This document shows positions 32,405 to 43,200 of a DNA stretch of 64,000 nucleotides, in pieces (position 1 is the stretch's first letter; every line of letters begins with the position of its first letter). The notes under the pieces are model-generated. The model ran no database searches. It was not told the origin of the DNA and saw only the letters and a list, made by a program, of their open reading frames with translations. A program made the position numbers and the translations under genes. The DNA is from Tillus elongatus (lineage: Eukaryota > Arthropoda > Insecta > Coleoptera > Cleridae): assembly GCA_964006375.1 (NCBI GenBank), contig OZ023269.1, positions 131,308,809 to 131,372,808 on the forward strand, given 5' to 3'.

Positions 32405-32750
32405 TTTTTTTTGTTAACGTCGGTCTATTTCCGCAACTATGGCCAACTACCGACGCCAGGTAGCAGTTTAACCCCACTGTCCAGGAAATTTTGCCAAACA
32501 CCTGCTTTTCTGTAAGGAGGGTAGGTATCTTTTACGTGCCCAACATCGCACGGAACACGTGACCGACGGCTTGACGCCCCCTCCGAATAGCGGAACGTGC
32601 AGACATTCGACTAGCTCAAACGCAATGCTACAGCCTCGGTTGATGTTAATTTTTTAGTATGTACTGAAAAAATGAAAGGGTTACCTAGAGGAAATCGAAC
32701 CCAATACCCCTGAGTTCAGAGACACATGTTGTTATCACTAGACCACGAAG
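32405..32750 (-). mobile_element. tRNA-derived SINE, family S, copy S3
   Basis: Minus-strand head 'ttcgtggtctagtgataaca' and B box 'gggttcgatttcctc', body with 'aagccgtcggtcacgtgttc' and 'aaagatacctaccctcctta', end 'agaccgacgttaacaaaaaa'. It is collinear with S1 and S2. Confidence 0.8.
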
Positions 32751-33350
<600 letters not shown>

Positions 33351-33524
33351 TTATCCACTCATTCATACGAGACTATGAGGACCTAGCTTCCAGAATGCAC
33401 ACTGCACTCCTCAATTATAGAAAGCAGATATAACAAAGGTAAACAGGGCAAAAGGGTCCGAATCTAGCAGATCCGGACTATTCACGTTTAAAAAGCACTC
33501 AATGCTTAACAAGCTCAGAAAATA

Positions 33525-33745
33525 TGGACGCAGCAAGTGCGTTATGGTAGCGAATTTCCATAGCTTGGGAAATACAAACTTTTTTCTAAATAATTTGATT
33601 GGTTTGGAACTCATCCAAGCGATTAACGAAAGGAAGATTATAAATTTGGCGGGTACCTTTATTTTGTAACTAGCCAACTCGATCGAACCAGTTTTTCTGG
33701 GAAAGTTTTATTTTTTTCTTCCGGAAAATGTTTGTATCTTCGAAA
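33525..33745 (+). repeat. Modular repeat fragment (terminus and partial D module)
   Basis: 'ggacgcagcaagtgcgttat' at about 33532 is followed by D-like sequence (gcgattaacgaaaggaag, tcgaaccagtttttctggg). Confidence 0.65.
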
Positions 33746-33828
33746 ATAACAAAGTTATTTAAGTTAAGAGTTTGAACAGAAGTAGCTTTATGCAACGTGG
33801 AACGGTCGATGGAATAAATTCAGTATCC

Positions 33829-34215
33829 CAAAGGCTGCCATCCCTTGCCCACCGACGTGCCGTTGGTGACCTCTCTCTCTTTTATAAATATCTGCACGGG
33901 CACTGCTCAGAGGAGCTTTCTTCCATAGATCCTCCACCTGCTGCCTCCAACAGATCTACCAGGGGAACAGGGCGAATGCACCCTTTTACTGTCCAGGTCA
34001 CCAGACATAGAACATCTTGTTATGCCTGCTCTTTTGTCCCGAGGACTTCCAAGTTGTGGAATTCCTTGCCGGCACATGTGTTTCCTTCTCCTCCGAACCT
34101 CCAAACCTTCAAGTCCAGAATTAACAAGTTGCCTCTTTCCTCCATGTCGACACCCACGGTACGATAGTATTTAGGCTGTAAGCCCTCGTGGTGTGTTGTG
34201 GAAATAAAAATTAAT
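33829..34215 (+). pseudogene. Element B3: short 3' fragment
   Basis: It starts at 'cccaaaggctgcc' and carries the shared C-terminal tail (MHPFTVQVTRHRTSCYACSF, then LWNSLPAHVFPS) in an open frame to TAG at about 34165, then the B 3' UTR and an A-rich tail near 34205. The 5' part is missing. Confidence 0.85.
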
Positions 34216-34289
34216 ATTTTTATTTTATTATTTGTACTAAATTTAAGAACAGAATTACAAGTCGCCAAGTACTGAGACAAAGAAAATAC

Positions 34290-35019
34290 TACTTCAAGAT
34301 TTTTGACATTTTCCGCTAGGTTTATACTCTATGATTATATTTTTGATCTGTTTGTTTAAAGCTATAAATATATCTATATCTTTTGTGGCTAATAGTTGTG
34401 CTAAGTTAAAGGGTTTACTAGCAGAGTGATTCTGGATAATTAACGTAAATTGTTTCGTTATTTCTTAATATACATGATAACAGGAGATGTTCTATATCCT
34501 CATATTCCATACACTCACAATATGGACTTCTAATTTAATTTTAAACAAATAGGCTGGACATAATACATGATTAGTTCTTAAACGACATATCTTTTTTATT
34601 TTCTCTTTTGAGAAGTTTCCATAATAAAACCACGGTTTGGAGGGGAGATCTGAATACTATTATACATTTCCCCACTTTATCAGATGTATATTTTATTTGC
34701 CATAGTTGTTTTTGCCTTTAGTAATCATACTATAGAAATCTGAATATGGAGTTTTGCATTCCGCCTTCTCACCCCTATCCACCGATATCTTAGCAATTTC
34801 GTCAACAATCTCATTGTGTTGTATGCCACAATGACCATTTAACCATGGTATAGTTACAAGTTGGCCACTACTTTTCATAAAATGTATTTTATTAACAATT
34901 AACGGAATTACATAATTCCCGGTGGGGTGACAAAACACATTCAGAATTTTCTGAACTGCACTTTTACTATATGTTATAATTATGGCCTGGTTTATTTGTT
35001 TCTCCTCAATATTTAGCAT
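34290..35019 (-). pseudogene. RNase H and zinc-finger relic of an I-like non-LTR element
   Basis: The minus-strand frame at 34693-35019 has IIITYSKSAVQKI (third RNase H motif; the Asp of the usual TDSxxA motif has become Tyr) and IPWLNGHCGIQHNEIVDEIA (last RNase H motif, Asp kept). Downstream frames give SPYCECMEYEDIEHLLLSC, a CCHC tail. It is cut at 35020 by the 5' end of B4. Confidence 0.75.
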
Positions 35020-36753
35020 GTGGTAGTGGAGTTGTCCTTTACGTGATAGTAAAGGATTTTTTTAACGCCCGAGGAGGTACCACCCCTTACATCAAGGGGC
35101 CGGTGAAGTCCCAACGGACGTATCCGGTTCTGGTGTATGAGTCGGTTTCCCTTATAAACAAAAATGATGATGGCTCCTCTTTGTACAAAAGATTCCGGAG
35201 ATAAAATACCCCTCCATTCGGATCTCCGGGAGAGGAGTGTGCGGGGGCTCCGGCATCAAGATTTAACATATCCTTCTCGAATATATGTGGCCTAAATTCT
35301 AAGCTGAACTCCATCCATCATTTCCTCTAAGCTAATAGGCCCCAACTCTTCTCCCTCACCGAAACCCAAATCAGTGCCAAAACAGCCACTAATCACCTTA
35401 GTTTCCCGGGGTATGAGCTCCTTACTTCCTTTAGATTGCATGAAGGCGTGTGCGCGTACGTCCGTAGCAATATACCCTGCACCAGACTCCCCAATTTAGA
35501 AGCTCTCTCAGGGCTGCAACTAAATTCATCTGTTGCATTTACCGGTCACCTTCTGACAACAACTTTGCACAGCTCTTAGACTACCTTTCTGAAAAAACCC
35601 ACCAACTGATTTCTAAATATCCTTCCTCCGATGTCACTATTTTTGGTGACTTCAAGGTCCATAATAAGGAATGTCTAGGATGTTCAAAAACCAATCCACC
35701 AGGGAAAGCAGCGGAGGCCTTCGCAGTCACCAATTCTTTAGTCAATAAGCTCCAGCAACCTACTTACTTTCCTCGCATCCTAACACAAAACCTGGATGCT
35801 ATAAGAGATCAGTCACCGCCCCCTTGGCCGCTCAGACCAGGGCATGGTCACTGCTTCCTGCGCAATGCTATCCGAGGTCACACAGTCATCACACCCACGT
35901 ATCGTTTGGCACTACAACTCCGCGAACTGGGACGAAATGCGGGATTACTTTTTCTCATTTCCATGGCCATCTGTCTGCTTCTCTCATCCTGACCCCTCTG
36001 ATATCTCACAAAACGTCACCGAAATCATCCAAGCTGGCATGGAGCTATTTATTCCACGTAAACAGAAAACCTCTTCAGCCACTCAAAATCCATGGTTCTC
36101 TAAACCCTGTGACAAGGCCAGACTTGAAAAGGTCAAAGCTCACAAAACGCTTCTACACAATCCCAGTCAAGAAAACCGTCAAGCATTTAACGACGCAAGA
36201 AACCGCTATGTCCGCGTTCTTTGTGAGGCAAAAAAAATCGCTTAATAACCACATCAAAAACAAAGTCCTCTCAAGCTCCAACGGCAGCAAACCCTTCTGC
36301 AATCTTGCTAAATTTATTGGGAATAATTTTTGCAAGAGCACGTTCCCATTTCTTGTTTCAGGGGATGAAATTGTTTCTACCGCCCTGAGCAAGGCTGAAC
36401 TTTTTGCCTCGTTGTTCGTCGGCAATTCCACTCTCAACCCACCTCTAAATGTTCAACCACCAACAGTCCCCAATGTCGCGCATAAAATGACGGATATCAT
36501 TTTCAAAACTAAAAAGGTACGAAATATGCTCTCTTCTCTTAATACCAGGAAAGCCTCTGGCCTTGACGAGATCCCAGCAATTGTTCTCAAAAAATGCGCA
36601 CCAGAACTTGCTCCTGTCCTGACTCGTCTGTTTCAGACATCTTACAATAGAGGCATATTCCCTAGTAACTGGAAAACTGCTCGAGTACATCCCGTCCCCA
36701 AGAAAGGATCCAAAACGCTTCCTAGCAACTACAGGCCTATTTCTCTCCTTTCG
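35020..36753 (+). pseudogene. Element B4: 5'-complete, 3'-truncated CR1/Daphne-like element
   Basis: The 5' end (gtggtagtgga...) matches the 5' end of B5 at 51288, so the start is genuine. It has the 5' UTR hairpin CCTTTAC/GTAAAGG, then degraded endonuclease (ICGLNS, FGDFKVHNKE), then RT upstream region KAELFASLFVGNST, IIFKTKKVRNML, KASGLDEIP and NYRPISLLS. It stops abruptly at 36753, before the DISKAFD block. Internal deletions relative to B5 lie near 35505 (about 30 bp) and 35795. The longest open frame is 35824-36783. Confidence 0.85.
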
Positions 36754-36920
36754 CTACGCTGTATGTATAAAGCTCCACAGTAGGTATTTTAAAAACAAAA
36801 TGTTGATTTATTTTTTTGAAAATTGGGTTAAATTCAAAACAAAATTCACCAGAACTTTTGTATTTTCTTTTTTTTTACAGCTGAAAAAATGTTTAGAGGT
36901 TTAAAAGTTATGTTAATCAC

Positions 36921-37092
36921 CTTAGATACAATAACAAATTGATTTACCCTATTTTATTAAACGTATAACTGGAGTTTCGTTGAGGTTCTCAGCTTTGTCA
37001 AATACAGAATTACAGACAAAGCTGAGCTCTTTAGCGAGACTGTAGTTATACGATATAATAAATAGTGTAAATCAATTTGTTTGTTTATCTTA
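36921..37092. mobile_element. 172-bp hairpin (foldback MITE)
   Basis: From about 36934 the arm 'acaaattgatttac' ... 'cagctttgtc' is matched by its reverse complement ending near 37080, with about 65 bp per arm and a ~15-nt loop (aaatacagaattaca). Weaker pairing extends to 36921/37092. It has no coding capacity. Confidence 0.8.
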
Positions 37093-37225
37093 AAGTTCAC
37101 AATGGATTTACATCAAGTATCTGCTTCCGCAATATCATATTAGGTGAATCACCTATCCATGTTGATTTTTTTAGTGACGGACAAAATATTAAAAAATATC
37201 AAATCCGGGTCTGTATATAACTTAC

Positions 37226-37297
37226 CTCTGATTTGATTCCCTCAGCGAAACTAGGCGAGCGAGGTGCCACAATTGACTTTACAACTGTGACTTCGGA
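37226..37297 (-). CDS. Possible 72-bp exon of an unidentified host gene
   Basis: On the minus strand the segment ends at GAG|GTAAGT, a perfect donor (37225-37220), and begins after TTTATGCTGTGCCAG, a moderate acceptor. It is exactly 24 codons in phase 0, reading SEVTVVKSIVAPRSPSFAEG then IKSE. I do not recognise it. It resembles no element here. The polypyrimidine tract is weak, so this is a candidate only. Confidence 0.35.
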
Positions 37298-37619
37298 CTG
37301 GCACAGCATAAAGGACAATATCCTGTGGTACAGGACTAAGACTACGGAACTATGGGCTATGGGACTATAGATCTACGGAGTTAGAGGGCTCTAACGCTTA
37401 CTCAGTACGCACATCACTGATTGTTAATCCTATTAGCACTCTGTTTACCCGATAATTCAACCGGAACCGTTATGAACACTGCTATTTAATCAAATATTTC
37501 ATCTTTGTTATTTGTCCCCGTAACTACCATTTCACTAATAAAACTTATCACAATTATATGGGACAAATGTAATAGTTTTACTATCTAAAACTTTAGACGT
37601 GTGATAACTATGAATAAGA

Positions 37620-37731
37620 TTACCATCACAGTATAAGGGTGATGTCGCCTTGTCGTCTCAACCATGAGACTCTATTCCGTATGCCATATTTGGGAAAAAG
37701 TGCAATGCGGTGGGTTCCAGTTGCCTTCCAT

Positions 37732-37733
<2 letters not shown>
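37620..37733 (-). repeat. RTE-family 3' terminal fragment
   Basis: Reverse complement 'gacatcacccttatactgtg' + 'atggtaat' matches the RTE1 end at 21940-21960. It abuts the (TA)n at 37734. Confidence 0.65.

Positions 37734-37814
<81 letters not shown>
37734..37814. repeat. (TA)n microsatellite
   Basis: About 40 TA units between two RTE-family 3' ends. Confidence 0.97.
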
Positions 37815-37816
<2 letters not shown>

Positions 37817-38813
37817 TCACAGTCTAAGGCAATCATGAATCTTTATCTCGAGCAGCTCTCTTCATTTCACTACACTCCAATAGTTGTGGCAGGTTCTCCA
37901 AAAGTTTTCCCCTTGGTCTACCTATTTTCTTTTCCAGACATGTGTCCTTCAAACAATGTTGTCAGAAGGTTATTATGTCTTAGAATATGACCAATAAGTG
38001 AGCCTTTCGCTTTCTGCTCTCATCTCTACCAACACACTTTTACTCGTCTTGCTATCGGTGTACTCTGTCTTTGTCTTTTTTTTCCATGTCCACATTTCTA
38101 AAGCTTTGGATTTTTCATCCTCTCATGACGCTAATTTTGTTAGTGATATGATCGCCAGGTCCTTGAAAAATGTGTTGTGGTGATTTGGGTTCTCCAAGTG
38201 TATTTATTACAAGAGATATTCTCTTCTCCTTCTTCTACAGTTTTTAGTCCTGTCCATTGTCTCACGTTTCTGAGCCATGACATCCTCTTCCTGCCGACTC
38301 CTCTCTTTCCCTCGATCTTTCCTTCGATTACTAATTGTAGGAATTGGTATCTTTCATTCCCCATTACGTGACCCAGATATGCTGTTTTTCTGAGCTTGAT
38401 GGTGCTCAACAGTTCACGTTCTCTTTTAACCGTTCTTAGGATATCCTCGTTTGTTTTTCTGGCCGTCCATGGGACTTTTAGTATACGTCTGTATGTCAAC
38501 ATTTCAAAGGCAGCAAGTCTATTAATGGTATTCACTTTCAGCGTCCAGCCGTCCACACCATATAGTAACACTGACCACACGTATCATTTCACAAATCTAA
38601 TTCTTAGGTTTAGGTCAAAATCAGTTTTGGTCAGAACTGTCCTGAATTTCATAAATGTGTTTCGGGCCATTTCGATTCGGCATCTGATCTCCGTTTCAGA
38701 GGTCAAGTTTTCACACAGCCACGTGCCTAAATATTTAAATTTATATACCCGTTCTACTGGGCATCTGTTGTGTGTTATGCTTGCATTTTGATGTTCTTCC
38801 GGCTTGCGAGAAA
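37815..38813 (-). pseudogene. RTE-like element RTE3, C-terminal half and 3' end
   Basis: The minus strand continues the RT interrupted by the gypsy element: VSRKPEEHQNASI, VYKFKYLGTWLCENLTSETE, FVK-stop-YVWSVLLYGVDGWTLK (stop near 38586) and MLTYRRILKVPWTARKTNED, then GHVMGNERYQFLQLVIEGKI. It then degrades into the RTE 3' region ending 'gactgtgatgat'. Joined across the gypsy insertion, the frame runs ...TKKTKFIIV then SRKPEE... Confidence 0.85.
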
Positions 38814-38817
38814 CTAT
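38814..38817. repeat. 4-bp TSD of the gypsy element (left)
   Basis: CTAT directly before the LTR start TGTTAC. It is repeated at 44637-44640, and four bases is the usual Ty3/gypsy TSD length. Confidence 0.9.
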
Positions 38818-39161
38818 TGTTACAAAGCACTTCAACAGACGTAGGTGCGGTGTTGCCACATATCCAGAATTTCCCCAACATCTGGGAATTTTTGCACAAT
38901 CTGGCAACACCGCCTCCCCACCCCCCTGGGGGTGCCTGGGGTGACCCCCCTCAGGCGAAGTCTCAACCCTCTAGGACCAGAAATAACGAAGTTACCAACT
39001 TGTACCCCGTCGGAACGGATAACTGAGGTCTGCACATTCCAAACACCCTGTATATACACCCTGTATACGCAGAGAACCCTTACACCCTGTATACGCAGAG
39101 AGATCTTATAGTTCGAGAAACACCTCTTGTGTAACATAGGAGTGGTGACCACATTTGGATC
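38818..39161 (+). repeat. 5' LTR remnant (first 344 bp)
   Basis: It matches 43894-44238 except for a few changes (cacatatcc/cacatctcc, one C in a C-run, ccaaac/ccgaac). After 'tttggatc' the 3' LTR continues for 398 bp with HSE, TATA, initiator and U5, whereas here gag sequence follows at once. The rest of the LTR, the primer-binding site and the gag start are deleted. 'gatctgtat' at this junction also occurs in the 3' LTR at 44276-44284, a possible microhomology. Confidence 0.93.
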
Positions 39162-40246
39162 TGTATGTAAAAGAAGAAATTGAACAGATCAACGAACAAA
39201 TAGAAAATGTGGACAAGAAAGTAGAAAATGTGGACAAGAAAGTAGAAAATGTAACAGAGGATTTAAATAAACGATGGGAAGAAGTGGAAGGGTTGAAAGA
39301 ACAAATGAAGATGATCATGAAAGGAACAGAATGCACACATAAAGAACTGACCGAACAGTTGATTGTCCAGACTGATAGAACTGAACCAAGAGGAGTTACT
39401 GGAATGGCCCCAGTTCAAAATCGGCCGGAGGCGGATGTACCAGCCGCGCAGCAGCCTCATGGAACCTTGAAGCCGCCGACTTTTGACGGAGAAACATCGT
39501 GGCCCATGTACAGGAGGCAGTTTGAGGCGGCAGCTCTCAGCAATGGGTGGAGCGAACAACAGGCAGCAACTGCTCTAATTCTATCGCTTCGAGGTAAAGC
39601 CCTAGAAATCCTCCAGAACATCCCGGAGTCGAAACAGCAAAACTACTTAACAGTGATACAGGCCCTAGATTTGAGATATGGTAACAAGTACATGAGCCAG
39701 GTCTACCAGACACAACTAAAGTCAAGGGTCCAGAAGCCAAATGAGACGCTGCAAGAATTTAGTGCCGAAGTGGAGAAACTTGTGCGACTGGCATATCCCC
39801 AAGCCCCAGAAGAATTTGTCAACCAGATAACCGTCCAGACCTTCATCGATGGGGTACTTGATAATGAAATGCAACAAGCTTTAAGGCTCGGAAGGTTCAA
39901 AACACTTACGGACTGCGTAATTTATGGCTTGGAATTTGAAGCAGCGAAGAATGCATCTCAACCTCGCCGCAACAGGCTCCGCGAAGTGAAGGAGATAGAG
40001 GACTTTGCAGACACGACAGCCGAACTAAGACAAGAAATGAAAATGATAAAAGAAGCCATAAGCAAGCTCACTGTACCGGTTGGGGCACGTAGGACGAAAG
40101 CAGATTGGTCAGACATAGAATGTTACAAGTGTGGTAGGAAAGGGCACATAAGTAGACAGTGCTCACAAACGCAACAGGTGGCTCGCAGAAGACAAGAATA
40201 CACCAACAGTGAGCGGCGTCAGGGAAACGACCTGACGCCAGTGTAA
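39149..40246 (+). CDS. gag: gypsy gag (5' end lost)
   Basis: The frame is open from 39149 to TAA at 40244-40246, but the first in-frame ATG is only at 39305, so the natural N-terminus is missing. It has a coiled-coil start with a 21-bp tandem duplication (KKVENVDKKVENV), a Retrotrans_gag-type capsid core (PPTFDGETSWPMYRRQFEAA to LQEFSAEVEKLVRLAYP), and a CCHC knuckle CYKCGRKGHISRQC at 40121-40162. Gag packages element RNA into virus-like particles. The end of the frame contains the frameshift signal at 40222. Confidence 0.93.
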   Translation, partial: PHLDLYVKEEIEQINEQIENVDKKVENVDKKVENVTEDLNKRWEEVEGLKEQMKMIMKGTECTHKELTEQLIVQTDRTEPRGVTGMAPVQNRPEADVPAAQQPHGTLKPPTFDGETSWPMYRRQFEAAALSNGWSEQQAATALILSLRGKALEILQNIPESKQQNYLTVIQALDLRYGNKYMSQVYQTQLKSRVQKPNETLQEFSAEVEKLVRLAYPQAPEEFVNQITVQTFIDGVLDNEMQQALRLGRFKTLTDCVIYGLEFEAAKNASQPRRNRLREVKEIEDFADTTAELRQEMKMIKEAISKLTVPVGARRTKADWSDIECYKCGRKGHISRQCSQTQQVARRRQEYTNSERRQGNDLTPV

Positions 40247-40281
40247 GGGGGCGGCAGCTGGCGTGCGAGTCCCAAGGCCCC
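40222..40281 (+). promoter_or_regulatory. -1 ribosomal frameshift signal at gag/pol
   Basis: In the gag frame the heptamer reads G GGA AAC (40222-40228), a canonical X XXY YYZ slippery site. After a 6-nt spacer, ACGCCAG (40235-40241) pairs perfectly with CTGGCGT (40258-40264). Loop bases GGGGC (40248-40252) can also pair with GCCCC (40277-40281), making an H-type pseudoknot. Pol lies in the -1 frame, open from 40213, so slippage here joins gag to protease. The gag stop is 16 nt downstream. Confidence 0.85.
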
Positions 40282-43200
40282 AAAGTAAAGGTCTCCACTA
40301 TCCGACGCTACCACGAGAGCCTCGTTATACCTGGCAGCATAGACGGAAGACAATGCAGTTTCACCATCGATACTGGTGCCACTAGATCCGTTGTACGTCC
40401 AGACATGTTGCCAAACAAGTCAGCACTCACTACCAATAAACAGCCTGTGTTGGAGACGGCAAAAGGAGATAGAATACCCGTGCATGGAGAGGCCACTGTT
40501 TACATTAGGCTGGGCAGTACTGAGCTACAGGTAAGGGCTGTCGTCGCAGAAATCGTCGACGAATTTATTCTGGGCCTGGATTTAATGGAAGATTTAGATG
40601 TCCTATCAGTAGACTTCCAGAATAAGATCTTGAAAATCGGTAACGAAGAGTTGTATTTATCTCCAACAGCAGGCGAAGCTAATCCCAGGGTGAGACTTGT
40701 TGTCGACGAGGATACACGGATTGCTGGTAACAGTGAGAAGATTGTCAGAGCCAGACTAGAGAAGAAACTTGATTGTATGTCTGCTCTCATAGCGGAGCCC
40801 CTAAAAGATAGACGTGATGGTGCCCTCGTCGCACGATGCTTAGTAGACCCGAAGAAGACAATACCCATAAGAGTGGCCAACGTACAAACTAACAGGGTCA
40901 CATTGAAGAAAGGTGAGGTTATAGCCACTTGCGAACCCATTGACCGAGTGACGTTGTCCAAAAACGTGACACCCACTGCATTAGACAGAAGACTGCCAGT
41001 AGAATTAGTAGAGCGGTTCAAGAATTCATGGGGCCAATTGAACAATATGGAGATGGAGATGGCAGTGAAGTTCGTATTGGAGGAGGCCGATATTTTCGCT
41101 CAAGATAAAATCACAGGTCGTACGAGTCTAGTGCAACACAGAATTAATACTGGCGACGCAAGACCAATTAGACAGCCGCCGAGAAGACTGCCTTTTGCCA
41201 AGCAATCAGAAATCAAGGCGATGGTTAACGAAATGCTGGAAGATGGTGTGATCGAGGAATCTAATAGTCCTTGGTCGTCCCCAGTAGTTTTGGTCACCAA
41301 GAAAGACGGCACTATGAGATTTTGCGTGGACTATAGGAAGCTGAATGATGTCACCAAGAAAGACAGTTATCCCCTGCCCCGGATCGACGACACTTTGAAC
41401 ACTTTGGCCGGATCAAAGTGGTTCTCTACATTAGACCTGAAAAGTGGCTACTGGCAAGTAGAACTCCATAAAGACGATAAGGAGAAGACTGCTTTTTCAA
41501 CCGGGAATGGGTTGTACCAATTCAAGGTCATGCCATTCGGCTTATGTAATGCTCCTGCCACCTTCGAGCGACTAATGGAGTTAGTGCTGAGAGGACTTAC
41601 ATGGGAAACATGCCTGGTGTATCTCGACGATGTCATGGTGATTGGAAGGACTTTCGATGAACACCTGTCGAATCTGAAGCAGGTTTTCTCCAGGCTGAGA
41701 GGTGCCAATCTGCAACTCAATCCCAAGAAATGCGTCCTCTTCCAGAAGAAAGTGAGTTTCCTCGGACATGTCGTTTCTGAGAAGGGGATAGAAACTGATC
41801 CAGAGAAAATAAAGGCAGTAAGAGACTGGCCTGTGCCGAAGAACAAACATGAGGTCAGAAGTTTTCTGGGACTTTGCAGCTACTACCGACGCTTTGTGAA
41901 GTACTTCAGCAGCATTGCGAAACCTCTGCATAGCCTGACTGAAAATAAGGTTGAGTTCATCTGGTCACCAGATTGCCAAGAGTCTTTTAGAGAACTCAAA
42001 CATCGTCTTCTCACTGCTCCTATACTGGCTTATCCTCGGGACGAAGGACTGTTCATACTGGACACCGATGCTTCCCAGTATGGCATTGGGGCAGTACTCT
42101 CACAGCTCCAAGCCGGAGAAGAAGTTGTGATAGGCTACTTCAGCAAAACGTTCGGAAAAGCAGAAAGAAATTACTGTGTAACCCGGAAAGAACTGCTGGC
42201 AGTTGTAAGATCCATCGAACATTTCCACAGCTTCCTGTACGGAAGAACATTCCGCGTGAGGTCAGATCACTCTGCTCTGCAATGGCTTCTGAACTTTAGA
42301 AATCCCGAAGGACAGATAGCACGATGGATAGAGAAACTGCAGAGCTACGACTTCCGGATTGAACATCGAAGAGGAAGAAGTCACGCCAATGCAGACAGCC
42401 TGTCAAGAAGACCATGTTCAGTGCATGAATGTAAATTTTGCGAGCGACAAGAGAACAAAGAGATCGACAAAGTAACTCATCAGATCAAACAACTGGTGGC
42501 AGGACAGGAGAATAACACCGATCTAGACGTAAATCTTGAATACATCAGAGACGCACAGAAGACAGATCCAGACTTGAAAAATATTAGAGAATGGCTACAA
42601 AAAGGGAAAAGACCTGAGTGGCACGATGTGTCCCGGTTTGGGGCGGAGGTTAAAGGCTACTGGCTACAATGGGACTCATTGTGTCTAAAGAATGACATGA
42701 TCACTCGAAAATGGGAAACTGCCGATGGTAGAGACTGTATATACCAGACCGTTGTGCCAAGTGAGTGCATAAGCAGTGTTCTTCAAGAGTTACACAATAG
42801 TAGAAGTGGAGGCCACTTTGGGGTCAACAGGACTCTTGCCAGAGTGAGAGACCGCTTCTATTGGATAAACTGCCGAAGAAGCGTGGAAGAATGGTGCAAA
42901 AGGTGTGACCAATGTGCTTCAAAGAAAGGACCAAAGACCCGATCCAGAGGAAAAATGATGCAGTACATCTCAGGTACACCGTGGGAGAGAGTTGCCGTAG
43001 ACATCGCAGGACCTTTTCCCATCACAGAGTCTGGGAACAGATACATAATGGTGGCGATGGACTACTTCTCGAAATGGCCTGAAGTAGCGCCGATCCCCAA
43101 CCAAGAGGCAACGACCGTGGCAGAAGCCCTGATGGAAAATGTCATATCACGGCATGGCGTACCCTTGGAGATTCACACCGACCAGGGCCGGAATTTCGAA

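Noticed and set aside
39203..39250. 21-bp direct repeats as a possible CRISPR or regulatory array
   Set aside because: Only two units, in frame inside gag, encoding coiled-coil heptads (VENVDKK).
40405..40407. First ATG as the start of pol
   Set aside because: The protease active site DTGA (40369) is upstream in the same open frame, and the frameshift signal at 40222 explains expression.
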